Assembly (NCBI GenBank): GCA_003140095.1
Contig: PLIU01000083.1
Location: 20,569 to 63,534, forward strand
DNA length: 42,966 bases
From: Verrucomicrobiales bacterium
GTDB lineage: Bacteria > Verrucomicrobiota > Verrucomicrobiia > Limisphaerales > Palsa-1400
Reading direction: 5' to 3'
Below the pieces are notes generated by a model, which did not search any database, was not told the DNA's origin, and saw nothing but the letters and a program-made list of their open reading frames with translations. Position 1 is the first letter of the stretch, and every line of letters starts with the position of its first letter. Positions 25,969 through 33,795 of the stretch are shown piece after piece. The position numbers and the translations under genes were made by a program.

Positions 25969-26877
25969 ATGCCCGAATTACCAGACATCACGATCTATTT
26001 GGAGGCGCTGGAGGAGCGCATTCTGAATCAGCCGTTGCAACACATTCGGATTTCCAGTCCGTTCCTGTTGCGAACGGCTGTGCCGCCGATTGGCGTTGCG
26101 CAGCAAAAGCGGGTTGTCAAGATAAGACGAGTTGGGAAACGGATCGCCTTAGGTTTGGAGGCCGAGCTATGGCTGGTCCTCCACCTGATGATTACAGGCC
26201 GATTGCACTGGCGCGAACCAGGCGCCAAGCTGGCGCGCAAGCTGGGCTTGGCCGCCTTCGATTTCCCCAATGGCACCCTGTTGCTGACCGAAGCGGGCAC
26301 TAAAAAGAGGGCCTCGTTGCACTTGGTCGAGGGCGAAGAAGCGCTGAGCCGTTTGGATCCGGGTGGTCTGGAGGTCTTGGATGCCGCACTCGAGGCGTTT
26401 GCGACGGTTCTGACGAGCCGCAACCATACCCTAAAGCGGGCTTTGACCGATCCCGCCCTTTTCAGCGGCATCGGCAACTCCTATTCGGACGAGATTCTGC
26501 ATCATGCTCACCTCTCGCCGGTCGCGCTGACGCAGAAGCTCAACCCTGAGCAAATCGGACGGCTATACGAGAGCGCGCAAGGCGTTTTGCGCGAGTGGAT
26601 TGTCCGCTTGCGAGATGAAAACGGCGCTGCCTTTCCCGAAAATGTGACCGCCTTTCGCCGCGAAATGGCCGTTCATGGCCGTTTTGGCCAATCCTGCCCT
26701 GTCTGCGGTTCGATCGTCCAACGCATCCGCTACGCCGAAAATGAAACCAACTACTGCCCAACGTGCCAGACCGGTGGAAGGTTGCTCGCCGACCGATCCC
26801 TGTCGTTGCTGCTGAAGAAGGACTGGCCCAAAACTCCGGAGGCATTGGAGCAATTCCGCGCAGTTCGCCGCAGATGA
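25969..26877 (+). CDS. Fpg/Nei-family DNA glycosylase
   Basis: A 302-residue base-excision-repair glycosylase/AP lyase. The mature N-terminus Pro2-Glu3 (MPELPDITIYLEAL) supplies the catalytic proline amine and glutamate. The helix-two-turn-helix is LFSGIGNSYSDEILHHA. The zinc finger is CPVCGSIVQRIRYAEN followed by CPTC; the usual second cysteine pair is present, followed by a GGRLLADRSLSLLL tail. The N-terminal 'PDITIY' differs from classic MutM 'PEVET', so it may be a Nei-like or MutM-like variant; substrate unknown. ATG at 25969 is chosen because the family starts there; the frame is open 99 bases further upstream. Confidence 0.88.
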   Translation: MPELPDITIYLEALEERILNQPLQHIRISSPFLLRTAVPPIGVAQQKRVVKIRRVGKRIALGLEAELWLVLHLMITGRLHWREPGAKLARKLGLAAFDFPNGTLLLTEAGTKKRASLHLVEGEEALSRLDPGGLEVLDAALEAFATVLTSRNHTLKRALTDPALFSGIGNSYSDEILHHAHLSPVALTQKLNPEQIGRLYESAQGVLREWIVRLRDENGAAFPENVTAFRREMAVHGRFGQSCPVCGSIVQRIRYAENETNYCPTCQTGGRLLADRSLSLLLKKDWPKTPEALEQFRAVRRR

Positions 26878-26999
26878 GTCGGCTCTATTGTCTTGAACGC
26901 CTCCACTGTCTCCGGCTGGCGCAGTAATTGTCGGCTCGTCGTTGTTCGGACAGTAATCCGCGCCGCATGAATTGTTCTCGGCGTTGCCTTCTTCTTGAG

Positions 27000-27165
27000 G
27001 AGGTTGTCGCGAACCGCTGCCGGACGCGGGTCGAATGATGTCCACACCCATTTGTCCAGACAGAGAGAGTGATCGCTGGACGAAATTATGCAACGCTGGC
27101 TCAAACGCCGTTTCGCAGCCAGGCTTGACTGTCCGAACGATGGCTACATGGATGGGTTCGTTCAT
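27000..27165 (-). pseudogene. Antibiotic-biosynthesis-monooxygenase-like protein, truncated
   Basis: From the ATG at 27165 the frame reads MNEPIHVAIVRTVKPGCE, then FVQRSLSLSGQMGVDIIRPA and GSGSR, the first two strands and helix of ABM-domain (dimeric alpha-beta barrel) proteins. After about residue 52 the sequence loses all resemblance, though the frame remains open into the antisense of the glycosylase gene. The start is five bases after the stop of the alginate-export remnant, so it was the last gene of that operon. I read it as a 5' remnant. Confidence 0.6.
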
Positions 27166-27170
27166 GGAGG

Positions 27171-27468
27171 TCAAAAGAGAAAATCAAGGGTGGTGGAGAC
27201 ATAGTCCACATCGTGGCCTCCAGCCGCGTGGCCCCCTAGAATCAGATACCAGTTCGGGTCATTGGCGCGCAGCGGCATATACTTGATTGGGTCAAACCAG
27301 TCGCCACGATTTGCCGCATTGCTGAGATACGAATAATTCTCGTCAAATCGCAGGATGTTGTAGGACGGTGGCGGCGCCGGGCTTTCCCCTCCGGCCGCCA
27401 CATCCCTGAGCCATGATGGCTGACGGCTGAAGCAGCAAAATTGGGAGAAGCCAAGCATTGCGCTTCAT
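27171..27468 (-). pseudogene. Alginate-export-family porin, frameshifted and internally deleted
   Basis: The ATG at 27468 opens a signal peptide (KRNAWLLPILLLQPSAIMAQ). A one-base frameshift near 27410 then moves the reading to another frame, which encodes PPPSYNILRFDENYSYLSN, RGDWFDPIKYMPL and NWYLILGG, the N-terminal segment of alginate-export outer-membrane proteins. It jumps at once to GGHDVDYVSTTLDFLF, which looks like the C-terminal strand of the same family. The usual 350-400 barrel residues between are missing. It starts one base after the M17-like gene. Confidence 0.7.
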
Positions 27469-27469
27469 T

Positions 27470-28192
27470 TCACTTTCCTGTGGAGAAATACGGCGTCCCA
27501 CTGCGCCGACCAAGTTCGACCAGAGTCGAATCAATTCCTTCTCCAACCTCCTTGACGGCCCCGTCGAAAAATGTTGGTCCGGCTTCGACTACGACGTCTT
27601 CGATGCTGAACTTGTCGGCGAGTCCCTGATCCTGGAGACGCTTTTCCGTGTCGTAGGCGGCGAGCAGTTCCTCCACAAACGCACGGTCACCCTGGCCCAC
27701 GTTGATGGTGTTGTTGCCTTCGTCGCGAATGACCGGCGCCCAGGCAACGTGGCTGGCTTTGAGTCGAACCGATTCGCGAGCGGCGATGCGTCCCACAACT
27801 CGTAATGAATTGAGGGACAAATCCTTTTCGTCACCCAACCCAATCACCATGAAGCGCTTCGCCGGAATGGAACCGCTGGGCGGTGTGAAGAGAAAGGTCT
27901 CGCCAAGTTCGCCAATGAACTCCCCTCGATTGCGCAACGCCGAAAGAATTCCTCCGAGATGCGTGTCCGTTTCCTTTGCCGCGCCTTGGTAGGTGTCGCC
28001 GGATGGTTTATGTTTGAGGAGACAGATGATTTGCAGATCCGCAGGCTGCGTATAAGGACCGATCATCTTGATGGAAAATCGAATTCCCAGAGGCTTTTTG
28101 TCAAAGCCGGTTGCCTTTGGTTCCGGTCCCTCCCCGGCGCGAGCCGTTGCGAGGAGGAGCACAAGGCTCAAGGCAAAAACTTTATTTTTCAT
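27470..28192 (-). CDS. Exported stand-alone M17 peptidase N-terminal-domain protein
   Basis: A 240-residue protein with a signal peptide (KNKVFALSLVLLLATARA) followed by a domain like the N-terminal, non-catalytic macro-like domain of cytosol (leucyl) aminopeptidases: RFSIKMIGPYTQPADLQIIC, ETFLFTPPSGSIPAKRFMVIGLG, SLNSLRVVGRIAARES. The C-terminal metal-binding peptidase domain is absent; the frame ends cleanly and the next gene begins one base later, so this is probably a natural stand-alone form rather than a truncation. It would act in the periplasm and has no predicted peptidase activity. It follows the hydrolase gene by 24 bases, in one operon. Confidence 0.75.
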   Translation of the reverse strand: MKNKVFALSLVLLLATARAGEGPEPKATGFDKKPLGIRFSIKMIGPYTQPADLQIICLLKHKPSGDTYQGAAKETDTHLGGILSALRNRGEFIGELGETFLFTPPSGSIPAKRFMVIGLGDEKDLSLNSLRVVGRIAARESVRLKASHVAWAPVIRDEGNNTINVGQGDRAFVEELLAAYDTEKRLQDQGLADKFSIEDVVVEAGPTFFDGAVKEVGEGIDSTLVELGRRSGTPYFSTGK

Positions 28193-28216
28193 AAGTGATT
28201 AGGATATCTGCGAGTA

Positions 28217-28891
28217 TCAATGCGCGCTCTTGGGCACAACTTGAGGGACTTTGGCCGACTGTGGCGCGTGATGGACCATCGTGTACGCATACTCCACGCC
28301 GATGCCGTAAGCGCCTGCCTGCGGTTTTAGCAACCCCATCAATGCATTGTAGTGGTCCTTGTTTTTCCAATCGCGCTGCCATTCGAGCAAGGCGGCGATG
28401 GTGGTCAACCGCACGGCGCCAGCCTGAACCATGCGCGAAAGGGCTGCTTCCTGGGCCGCAGCCGAAGTCGCGCCGCAGCAATCTTCAACGACATAGACGT
28501 TGTAGCCGGCGCCGAGCATTTCAATGGACGGCCAAGTGATGCAAACCTCGGTCCAGAGGCCCGTCATAATGATGTTCTTGCGCCCGGTGGCCTCAATGGC
28601 TTTGCGAAAGCCGGCGTCGTCCCACGAGTTCATGGAGCTGCGCTCAACCACCGGTTGGCCGGGAAACACGTCCAGCAATTGGGGCCAGACGTAACCGCTG
28701 AACGACTCGGTTTCCACTGCCGTGAGCACGGCGGGCACCTTGAACTCCTTCGCAACCTTGGCGATCAGGGTGACGTTGTTGATCAGCGTGGCGCGGTCGG
28801 CGTTGGCCACGCCGAAGAGCATCTGAGGTTGATGGTCGATGAACACGATGGCAGAATCTGCCGGCGTGAAGAGTTTATGGTACTGGTTCAT
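28217..28891 (-). CDS. Isochorismatase-family cysteine hydrolase (YcaC-like)
   Basis: A 224-residue hydrolase of the isochorismatase/nicotinamidase superfamily. The catalytic Asp is in VFIDHQPQMLFG, the Lys position falls in the AKEFKVPAVLTAVE region, and the nucleophile Cys is in MTGLWTEVCITWPSIEM, with the ECCGATS-like segment DCCGATSAAAQEAAL after it. The C-terminal 30 residues (Gly/His/Pro-rich) go beyond the usual YcaC length. The substrate is unknown. First gene of the operon hydrolase, M17-like, alginate-export remnant, ABM remnant. The ATG at 28891 follows a purine-rich AGAAAGAAAA stretch; a longer frame to 28975 is not family-like. Confidence 0.88.
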   Translation of the reverse strand: MNQYHKLFTPADSAIVFIDHQPQMLFGVANADRATLINNVTLIAKVAKEFKVPAVLTAVETESFSGYVWPQLLDVFPGQPVVERSSMNSWDDAGFRKAIEATGRKNIIMTGLWTEVCITWPSIEMLGAGYNVYVVEDCCGATSAAAQEAALSRMVQAGAVRLTTIAALLEWQRDWKNKDHYNALMGLLKPQAGAYGIGVEYAYTMVHHAPQSAKVPQVVPKSAH

Positions 28892-29089
28892 GTTACGTTT
28901 TCTTTCTCTACGTTTATTTGTTTTTATGTTAGAGCAGCGAACGATCGGCGATCGACGCGGCACGAATGCCATCAAATGCTTCGGTGGGCAACCACCTCCA
29001 CATTTTTGGGCATAAATGTCTCTTAAAAATCACGCTTCAACCGTAGCAGAGCACACGCTCTTGCAAATCGAATATTGGAAGGAAAAGGC

Positions 29090-29109
29090 GTTCCTTCTAA
29101 AGAAGGAAC
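29090..29109. repeat. Perfect 20-base palindrome-like hairpin
   Basis: GTTCCTTCT and AGAAGGAAC form a perfect 9-base inverted repeat with a two-base AA spacer, in the 380-base gap between the hydrolase promoter region and the antitoxin remnant. It is not followed by a T run on either strand, so it is not a standard terminator. Nothing else stands out in 28892-29240. Confidence 0.7.
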
Positions 29110-29244
29110 GGCCCTCAGGAAGGTTCGCCAGCTTTGTCCGGTCGTTCTTACCGCACTGGTTGCCTGTGAGGACTCCGTTGTTCTGTCGCCCCCTTCGCCG
29201 CCGTCGGGGCTTGCGCCTTGCCGCGTTCACTTCGCTGGCCAATT

Positions 29245-29262
29245 TGTAGCTTACAAGCTACA
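29245..29262. promoter_or_regulatory. Palindromic operator of a toxin-antitoxin operon
   Basis: TGTAGCTT-AC-AAGCTACA is a perfect 8-base inverted repeat with a two-base spacer, ending eight bases before the first recognisable codon of the HigA-like remnant. Its position and symmetry fit an autoregulatory binding site of the antitoxin. The operator is intact while the gene behind it is dead. Confidence 0.5.
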
Positions 29263-29270
29263 GTATTGCA

Positions 29271-29557
29271 GTGCGGAAATCCGTAAGTTACGGAAAAATT
29301 TTACGCAAGAAGCTGGATGACCCGGAACTGGCGGCGGAATATCGCACCGACTGTTACGAAGAAGGGCCGGAAGTTTTCTGGTCGGCCTGCGGGATGTCGT
29401 TTAGGCTCAAGGCGGGGTGGCCCGCGCGGCGGAGTTAAGCAAATTGAATCGAGAGAGTTTGTACCGCCTGATTTCTCGCGATGGCAACCCGCGCTTGTCG
29501 AGTCTGGACGCCGTGCTGACGGCACTCGGTCTTAAAGTGACCTTTTCTGGCGCGTGA
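29271..29557 (+). pseudogene. HigA-type (addiction module antidote) antitoxin, frameshifted
   Basis: Two frames together encode a recognisable antidote protein. The first runs RKSVSYGKILRKKLDDPELA, then AAEYRTDCYEEGPEVFW. A frameshift near 29390 moves to a second frame with LRDVV, an in-frame TAG, then AQGGVARAAELSKLNRESLY, RLISRDGNPRLSSLD and VLTALGLKVTFSGA before the stop. The last part is the HTH of the family (AKLNRESLYRxLSxxGNPRLSSL). So at least one frameshift and one nonsense mutation have inactivated it. The start appears to be a GTG at 29271. No toxin gene lies upstream or downstream. Confidence 0.75.
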
Positions 29558-29566
29558 TTGAGCTGA

Positions 29567-30931
29567 CTAGGGGATGAGATAAACGCGGTAAAATCGCTCC
29601 GGCGAACCAGGAGCGCTGTCGGTCTGGCTGCCAAAGCCGTTGGTGGCCGTGACAGTGCCGCCCAAGGAATTCCAGTTGGTTTGGGTCAGATTGGTCGCGT
29701 ATTGGGCCTGGAACGATTGTCCGGGCAGCCCGCTCCAGGTGATGTTGATGGCACCGGCGGAGAGCGTGATGGAGGTCAACACCGGCGCGGTGGAAAGGGC
29801 GTTGATCTTGAAGACGACGCCGTCGCCATCGGCGCCGCCATACTGGGTCGTGCCGTAGAAATCGCCGTCGTTGTCTTGCACCAGCGTCGCATAGGAAGCA
29901 GAGCCATCGTTGCCGCCGGAAAAAAGATAGAGCGAGGTCAGCGCGCCCTGCGGGGTGATTTTGAAGATGCCGCCGTTGCCGTTAGGTCCGCCGCGATAGG
30001 TCGTGCCATATAAATTGCCATCACTGCCCAGCGCCAGTCCCGCCGCAGGATTAGCGCCATCAATCCCGCCGGTAAAAGAGTGCAAAACGCTGAAGCCGCC
30101 GCCGATGGTTATGCTGAACACCGTCCCAGCGCCAATGCTGCCGCCAGCGAAGGCGGTTCCGTAGAGAATGCTGTGGGTCGTGGCCAACAATTGGCCCAGC
30201 GGATTGGCGCCGTCGCTCGCGCTCGTGAAGGAATGGAGCGGAGTCAGTGTGCCCGTGGAAGACATTTGAAAGATGACGCCATCGTGGTTGCTGCCGCCGA
30301 AGTAAGTCGTGCCATAGAAAAGGCCGTCGCTGGCCAAAGCCAGCGCGGCATACGGCTGGCTGCCGTCCACCCCGTTGGTGAAGGAATAAAGCGAGGTGAG
30401 CGCGCCCGTGGAGGTGATTTCAAACACGCCGCCATTGTTGTTGGTGCCGCCATTGACGGTCGTGCCATAGAAAGCGCCGTTGGCGCCCTGGGTCAATCCG
30501 GCGTAAGGGTTGGCGCCGTCGATCCCATTGGTAAAGGAATACAACGAGTTGAAAGCGCCGTTGGTGCCGATCTGGAACACGGTGCCGTAACCAAGATTGG
30601 CGCCACCCTCGAAAGTCGTGCCGTAGAAATTGCCGTCCGTGCCTTGAGCCAGTCCCGCCGTCGGCGTTTCGCCGTCGCTGAAGGAGAACGAGTAAAGCGG
30701 CGTCAACGCGCCGCCTGGGGTTATTTTGAAGACAGAGCCAAGATCATTGGCGCCGCCGTCGAAGCAGGTGCCGTAGAAATTGCCGTCGGCGCCCAGCGCC
30801 AGCCCGGCGTAGGGTTGGGAGCCGTCCGACCCGTTGGTGAACGAATGCAACGTGGTCAACGCCCGGCTGGAAAAGGTCGGGAGCATCGTTAGCCAAAGCA
30901 GAAGACCGAGCCGCGCGAAAGTCGTTTTCAT
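29567..30931 (-). CDS. Exported protein of seven 'Gloeo/Verruco' YGT repeats
   Basis: A 454-residue protein with a signal peptide (LGLLLWLTMLPTFSSRA) followed by seven tandem repeats of about 50 residues. Each contains a SLYSFTNG-like strand, a DGxxPxAGL turn and an FYGTTxxGGxNxxGxVFxI segment. This is the TIGR03803-type repeat frequent in Verrucomicrobia and Gloeobacter, probably forming a beta-propeller. The C-terminal 80 residues (ITLSAGAINITWSGLPGQSF, then PERFYRVYLIP) are an Fn3-like tail shared with other verrucomicrobial secreted proteins. The repeats are well conserved at both protein and DNA level. Function unknown; surface location inferred. Confidence 0.88.
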   Translation of the reverse strand: MKTTFARLGLLLWLTMLPTFSSRALTTLHSFTNGSDGSQPYAGLALGADGNFYGTCFDGGANDLGSVFKITPGGALTPLYSFSFSDGETPTAGLAQGTDGNFYGTTFEGGANLGYGTVFQIGTNGAFNSLYSFTNGIDGANPYAGLTQGANGAFYGTTVNGGTNNNGGVFEITSTGALTSLYSFTNGVDGSQPYAALALASDGLFYGTTYFGGSNHDGVIFQMSSTGTLTPLHSFTSASDGANPLGQLLATTHSILYGTAFAGGSIGAGTVFSITIGGGFSVLHSFTGGIDGANPAAGLALGSDGNLYGTTYRGGPNGNGGIFKITPQGALTSLYLFSGGNDGSASYATLVQDNDGDFYGTTQYGGADGDGVVFKINALSTAPVLTSITLSAGAINITWSGLPGQSFQAQYATNLTQTNWNSLGGTVTATNGFGSQTDSAPGSPERFYRVYLIP

Positions 30932-31034
30932 AATCAGTTAAACCTTCCTGTATCGCATGGTAATATAGCCGGAACCCGGCGGGGGAGTCAACCCAGGGTG
31001 GGGCGCAGTAGTGGGTCAGTTTGAATTTCTGTTT

Positions 31035-31688
31035 TTAGTGCAACGCAGCAGCACAGACCCAAGCAAAAAGCTCGCCGACTGGCTGGCAAATGTTTAGATC
31101 AATCGGGACGAGATCGCCGTCCGGCGTTTTTATGACATTTCCCTCATATGCGCCGGGCGATAAGAAGATTATCTTGGAAAATATACCATGCAATACAATC
31201 GTTGGCGCATACTTGCACAAAACCCAAATTTAGAAACCAGGCTTGATTTTCCGCGCTTGGCGCCGCTTCGCCGAAAATATGTGGTTGGGACGTTAAAACC
31301 CGAACTCGTTGGTCAGCATTTATCAACGCCACAAGCTGAATGTCGTCTCCAAAGTAGTTATTCTGCAAAACGAGACGAGTAAGGTATCCTTGCGCCGTCG
31401 CTGAATCTCCTCCGCCCCACGCGAGAGCAAAACGATTTGGATATGTGGCCTTGAACCAAAGACCTGAAATTGTATCAACCCCATATCCGTCTGGAAAACG
31501 GTCAAGGAAAGGAAAATCAGTGTGAGGACGTATTAACCCTTGGTTTTCAGCCCACTCAAGGAGACTTGTAAACGCAATGGCGAATTCTTTGCCGCCCTCA
31601 TTACCCGCGCAGCTTGCGCCTGTGCTTGCTCTAACGTGACTTTCGGCTGATTCGAGCGAATATGCCTCAGCCTCTCGGCCATTGCCAT
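31035..31688 (-). pseudogene. Polyvalent-protein kinase-like gene with two frameshifts
   Basis: Three reading frames in succession encode one protein. The first gives MAMAERLRHIRSNQPKVTLE up to VMRAA. After a shift near 31600 the second gives EFAIAFTSLLEWAENQGLI, GLWFKATYPNRFALAWGG, YLTRLVLQNNYFGDD and VRVLTSQPHIFGE. After a shift near 31150 the third gives YEGNVIKTPDGDLVPIDLNI. This is the 'serine/threonine/tyrosine kinase found in polyvalent proteins' type (FKATYPNRFG-, LTSQPxIxG-, GNVxxxxDGxLVPIDLN-like motifs), otherwise seen in phage and mobile-element polyproteins. Two frameshifts make it a pseudogene unless the assembly is wrong. Confidence 0.65.
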
Positions 31689-31779
31689 TAGATTTTCTGT
31701 TCCTGAGTTTGTGGCCGTGTTTCGCATATTCGTTGTTAATATTATTGGCCAAAAATGCCCATTTGCAATCGAATTATGC

Positions 31780-31930
31780 ACATCAATTAAAGCCACGATT
31801 TCGTTAATTGTCCAGACGTGATCGGCAGTGCCCGCCTCCATAGTCTGGGCGTAGCACGCAACGCCTAGTGTACTCCTTCCAAATTATACCACATAAAGTG
31901 TGGCTGGTGGAAATGTACTGGTAAACGGGT
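31780..31930 (-). mobile_element. IS1-like transposase C-terminal remnant
   Basis: Two adjacent frames on the minus strand give MWYNLEGVH and then STLGVACYAQTMEAGTADHV, followed by WTINEIVALID. This resembles the C-terminus of IS1-family transposases (YNFxRVHxTLRVTPAMxAG, then xDHVWTxxEIVxLL). Only about 45 residues survive and they are frameshifted. No terminal repeats are found. The remnant directly precedes the kinase pseudogene. Confidence 0.35.
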
Positions 31931-32045
31931 TAGCCGGAAATGACTGCCTTGCACGCTCCCATGCACTGAGCCGGGCTGTATCGAATCTCTGCGTTGTTCT
32001 TCTGGCTAACCTCGGTCCCGTAATCTGCCACCAGATTAGGTTATG

Positions 32046-32156
32046 ACCAAAAGCAAAAGAGGCGGGATTTTTCTCCGGTTTTAGCGCGGGTGGAGGAGCT
32101 TGGCCGGTGGCTTTCTGAACTACCGAAAAGGCTGTCTCGTTTATGTCCTTGCTTGA
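32046..32156 (-). pseudogene. Remnant of a small 'KNPAAVALG'-type protein
   Basis: A stretch in the minus-strand frame reads KDINETAFSVVQKATGQ, then KPEKNPASFAFG. Short verrucomicrobial proteins of unknown (possibly nucleic-acid-binding) role begin like this and continue into a Gly/Lys/Ala-rich 'GRxGGxKGGxARAxxLS' region. Here that region is replaced by unrelated sequence. No start codon is apparent. Probably cut by the adjacent mobile-element debris. Match by eye only. Confidence 0.3.
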
Positions 32157-32322
32157 GCATTTAGGGATGGCGCAACTTTGGCGGGACGCAAGAGGAAAGT
32201 TGCCTTTGAGCCAGTCAACCTGTACCACCACCTGGGCGCCGGGAAAACTCGGGCGCATCAAAAGTTGCCAGACGGCCTCTCTGGCATTAGATTGCGGTAA
32301 TCGCCGAATGGCGTGTTTTTGC

Positions 32323-33792
32323 ATGAGTCACATTTTGAATGATTTGTATATCGCCGCAGGTGTCGTTTTCCTGTTTGGGGCGGCGATTTTTGTCCATGAA
32401 TTCGGGCACTTCTGGGTCGCTCTCAAACGGGGCCTCGTGGTCGAGGAGTTCGCCATCGGTTTTGGCCCCAAGATTTTCTCCTGGAAGCGCCACGGCGTGG
32501 AATACTCTCTGCGCTGGATTCCCGCCGGGGGTTTCGTGAAATTGCCGCAGATGATCACTTCCACCGCCATCGAGGGCGCCAGTAATCAGGAAAAGGCTTC
32601 GGCGGCCGCGCCGGACTCGGACAAAATCCTCGCTGCGGACGCCAACGAGCGGGAGAGTAAAAAGGAGGAGGCTCCGATTCCGCCCGCGTCGGCCCTGTCC
32701 AAAATCCTCGTGGCTGTCGCCGGGCCGACCATGAACGTCATCTTCGCATTCGCCCTCGCCACGGTGATCTATATCGTCGGGCTGCCGGTGGCGGTGAACC
32801 CGCCGTTCATCGGCTACGTCGATCCCAAGACGCCGGAGGGAAAAATGGGGATACACGAAGGCGACCGGATCGTAGCCATCGACGGCAAGCCGGTCAAATC
32901 GTGGGACGAGATCTCCCACACGACGATTCTGGCGCTGACCAATGTTTTTCAAGTGACCATTGTGCGCGGGGGGTCTTCCAACGTTTATGCGCTGATGGCC
33001 GAACCCAGCACTGTAGTTGGAATGGGTGTCAAAACGCTTAACTTGGCCCCGAAGGACCATCTGGTGGTCGGTCAGACCATGAAGGGATCGGCCGCCGCCG
33101 CGGCGAACTTGAAAGCAGACGATGAAATCGTCTCCTTTGCGGGAGCGACGGTCAGCAGCCGTGAGGAATTGACCAAATTGATCCAGGCCTGCGGCGGAAA
33201 GAAGACTCCTTTGGTGATTCAACGAGAGCACAAACGGCTGGCTTTGGAGGTGACGCCTGCCTGGGATTCATCCGCGAAAATGTATCTGCTGGGTGTCATC
33301 TATGGGCAGGGCAGAGACTTTTACGAGATTGAGCATCCCACGCCGTGGGCGCAGGTGCGGGATGTGTGGGAGCAGCTTTATGGCACCATTACCGCCCTGA
33401 TTCATTCGCATGACAGCGGCGTCAAAGCCAGCGATTTGTCCGGCCCGGTGGGCATAGCCAGCATGCTGGCAGTGTGGGTCAACACGGACTATCGGCTGGC
33501 GCTGCATTTCCTGGTCTTGTTGAACATCAACCTCGCCATCTTGAACATGCTCCCGATTCCCGTGCTCGATGGCGGCCACGTGGTCATGGCCATCCTCGAA
33601 CGCATCCGCCGCCGTCCGCTGGAAGTGCGCTTGATGGAGTACACGACGACTGTTTTTGCCGTGCTGCTGATTTCCTTCATGCTCTACGTGACCTTTTTTG
33701 ACATTCGGCGAATCCCGTTGATTCACGGGCTGTTCAATCGCAAGACGCAGATCGAACAGCCCGCAGATCCCGCCACCCAACCGGCGCCTTGA
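32323..33792 (+). CDS. rseP: RseP-type site-2 (M50) membrane metalloprotease
   Basis: An intramembrane zinc protease that cleaves anti-sigma factors or signal-peptide remnants within the inner membrane. The 489-residue protein starts MSHILNDLYIAAGVVFL. The HEFGH zinc motif is at residues 25-29 in the first helix. GFGPKIFSWKRHGVEYSLRW and GGFVKLP are family motifs. Two PDZ domains follow the second helix (about 155-320; EGDRIVAIDGKPVKSWDE, LKADDEIVSFAG). The LDGGH motif with the third zinc ligand (Asp416) lies in the third helix. A charged insert around residues 85-125 (Ala/Lys/Glu-rich) lies before the second helix. The ATG at 32323 fits the family; the frame is open upstream to 32143. Three bases separate it from ispG. 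Confidence 0.93.
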   Translation: MSHILNDLYIAAGVVFLFGAAIFVHEFGHFWVALKRGLVVEEFAIGFGPKIFSWKRHGVEYSLRWIPAGGFVKLPQMITSTAIEGASNQEKASAAAPDSDKILAADANERESKKEEAPIPPASALSKILVAVAGPTMNVIFAFALATVIYIVGLPVAVNPPFIGYVDPKTPEGKMGIHEGDRIVAIDGKPVKSWDEISHTTILALTNVFQVTIVRGGSSNVYALMAEPSTVVGMGVKTLNLAPKDHLVVGQTMKGSAAAAANLKADDEIVSFAGATVSSREELTKLIQACGGKKTPLVIQREHKRLALEVTPAWDSSAKMYLLGVIYGQGRDFYEIEHPTPWAQVRDVWEQLYGTITALIHSHDSGVKASDLSGPVGIASMLAVWVNTDYRLALHFLVLLNINLAILNMLPIPVLDGGHVVMAILERIRRRPLEVRLMEYTTTVFAVLLISFMLYVTFFDIRRIPLIHGLFNRKTQIEQPADPATQPAP

Positions 33793-33795
33793 ACG

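Noticed and set aside
26563-27174. A 203-residue minus-strand protein extending the ABM domain
   Set aside because: Only the first 50 or so residues resemble a real protein. The remainder is antisense to the zinc-finger end of the Fpg/Nei gene.
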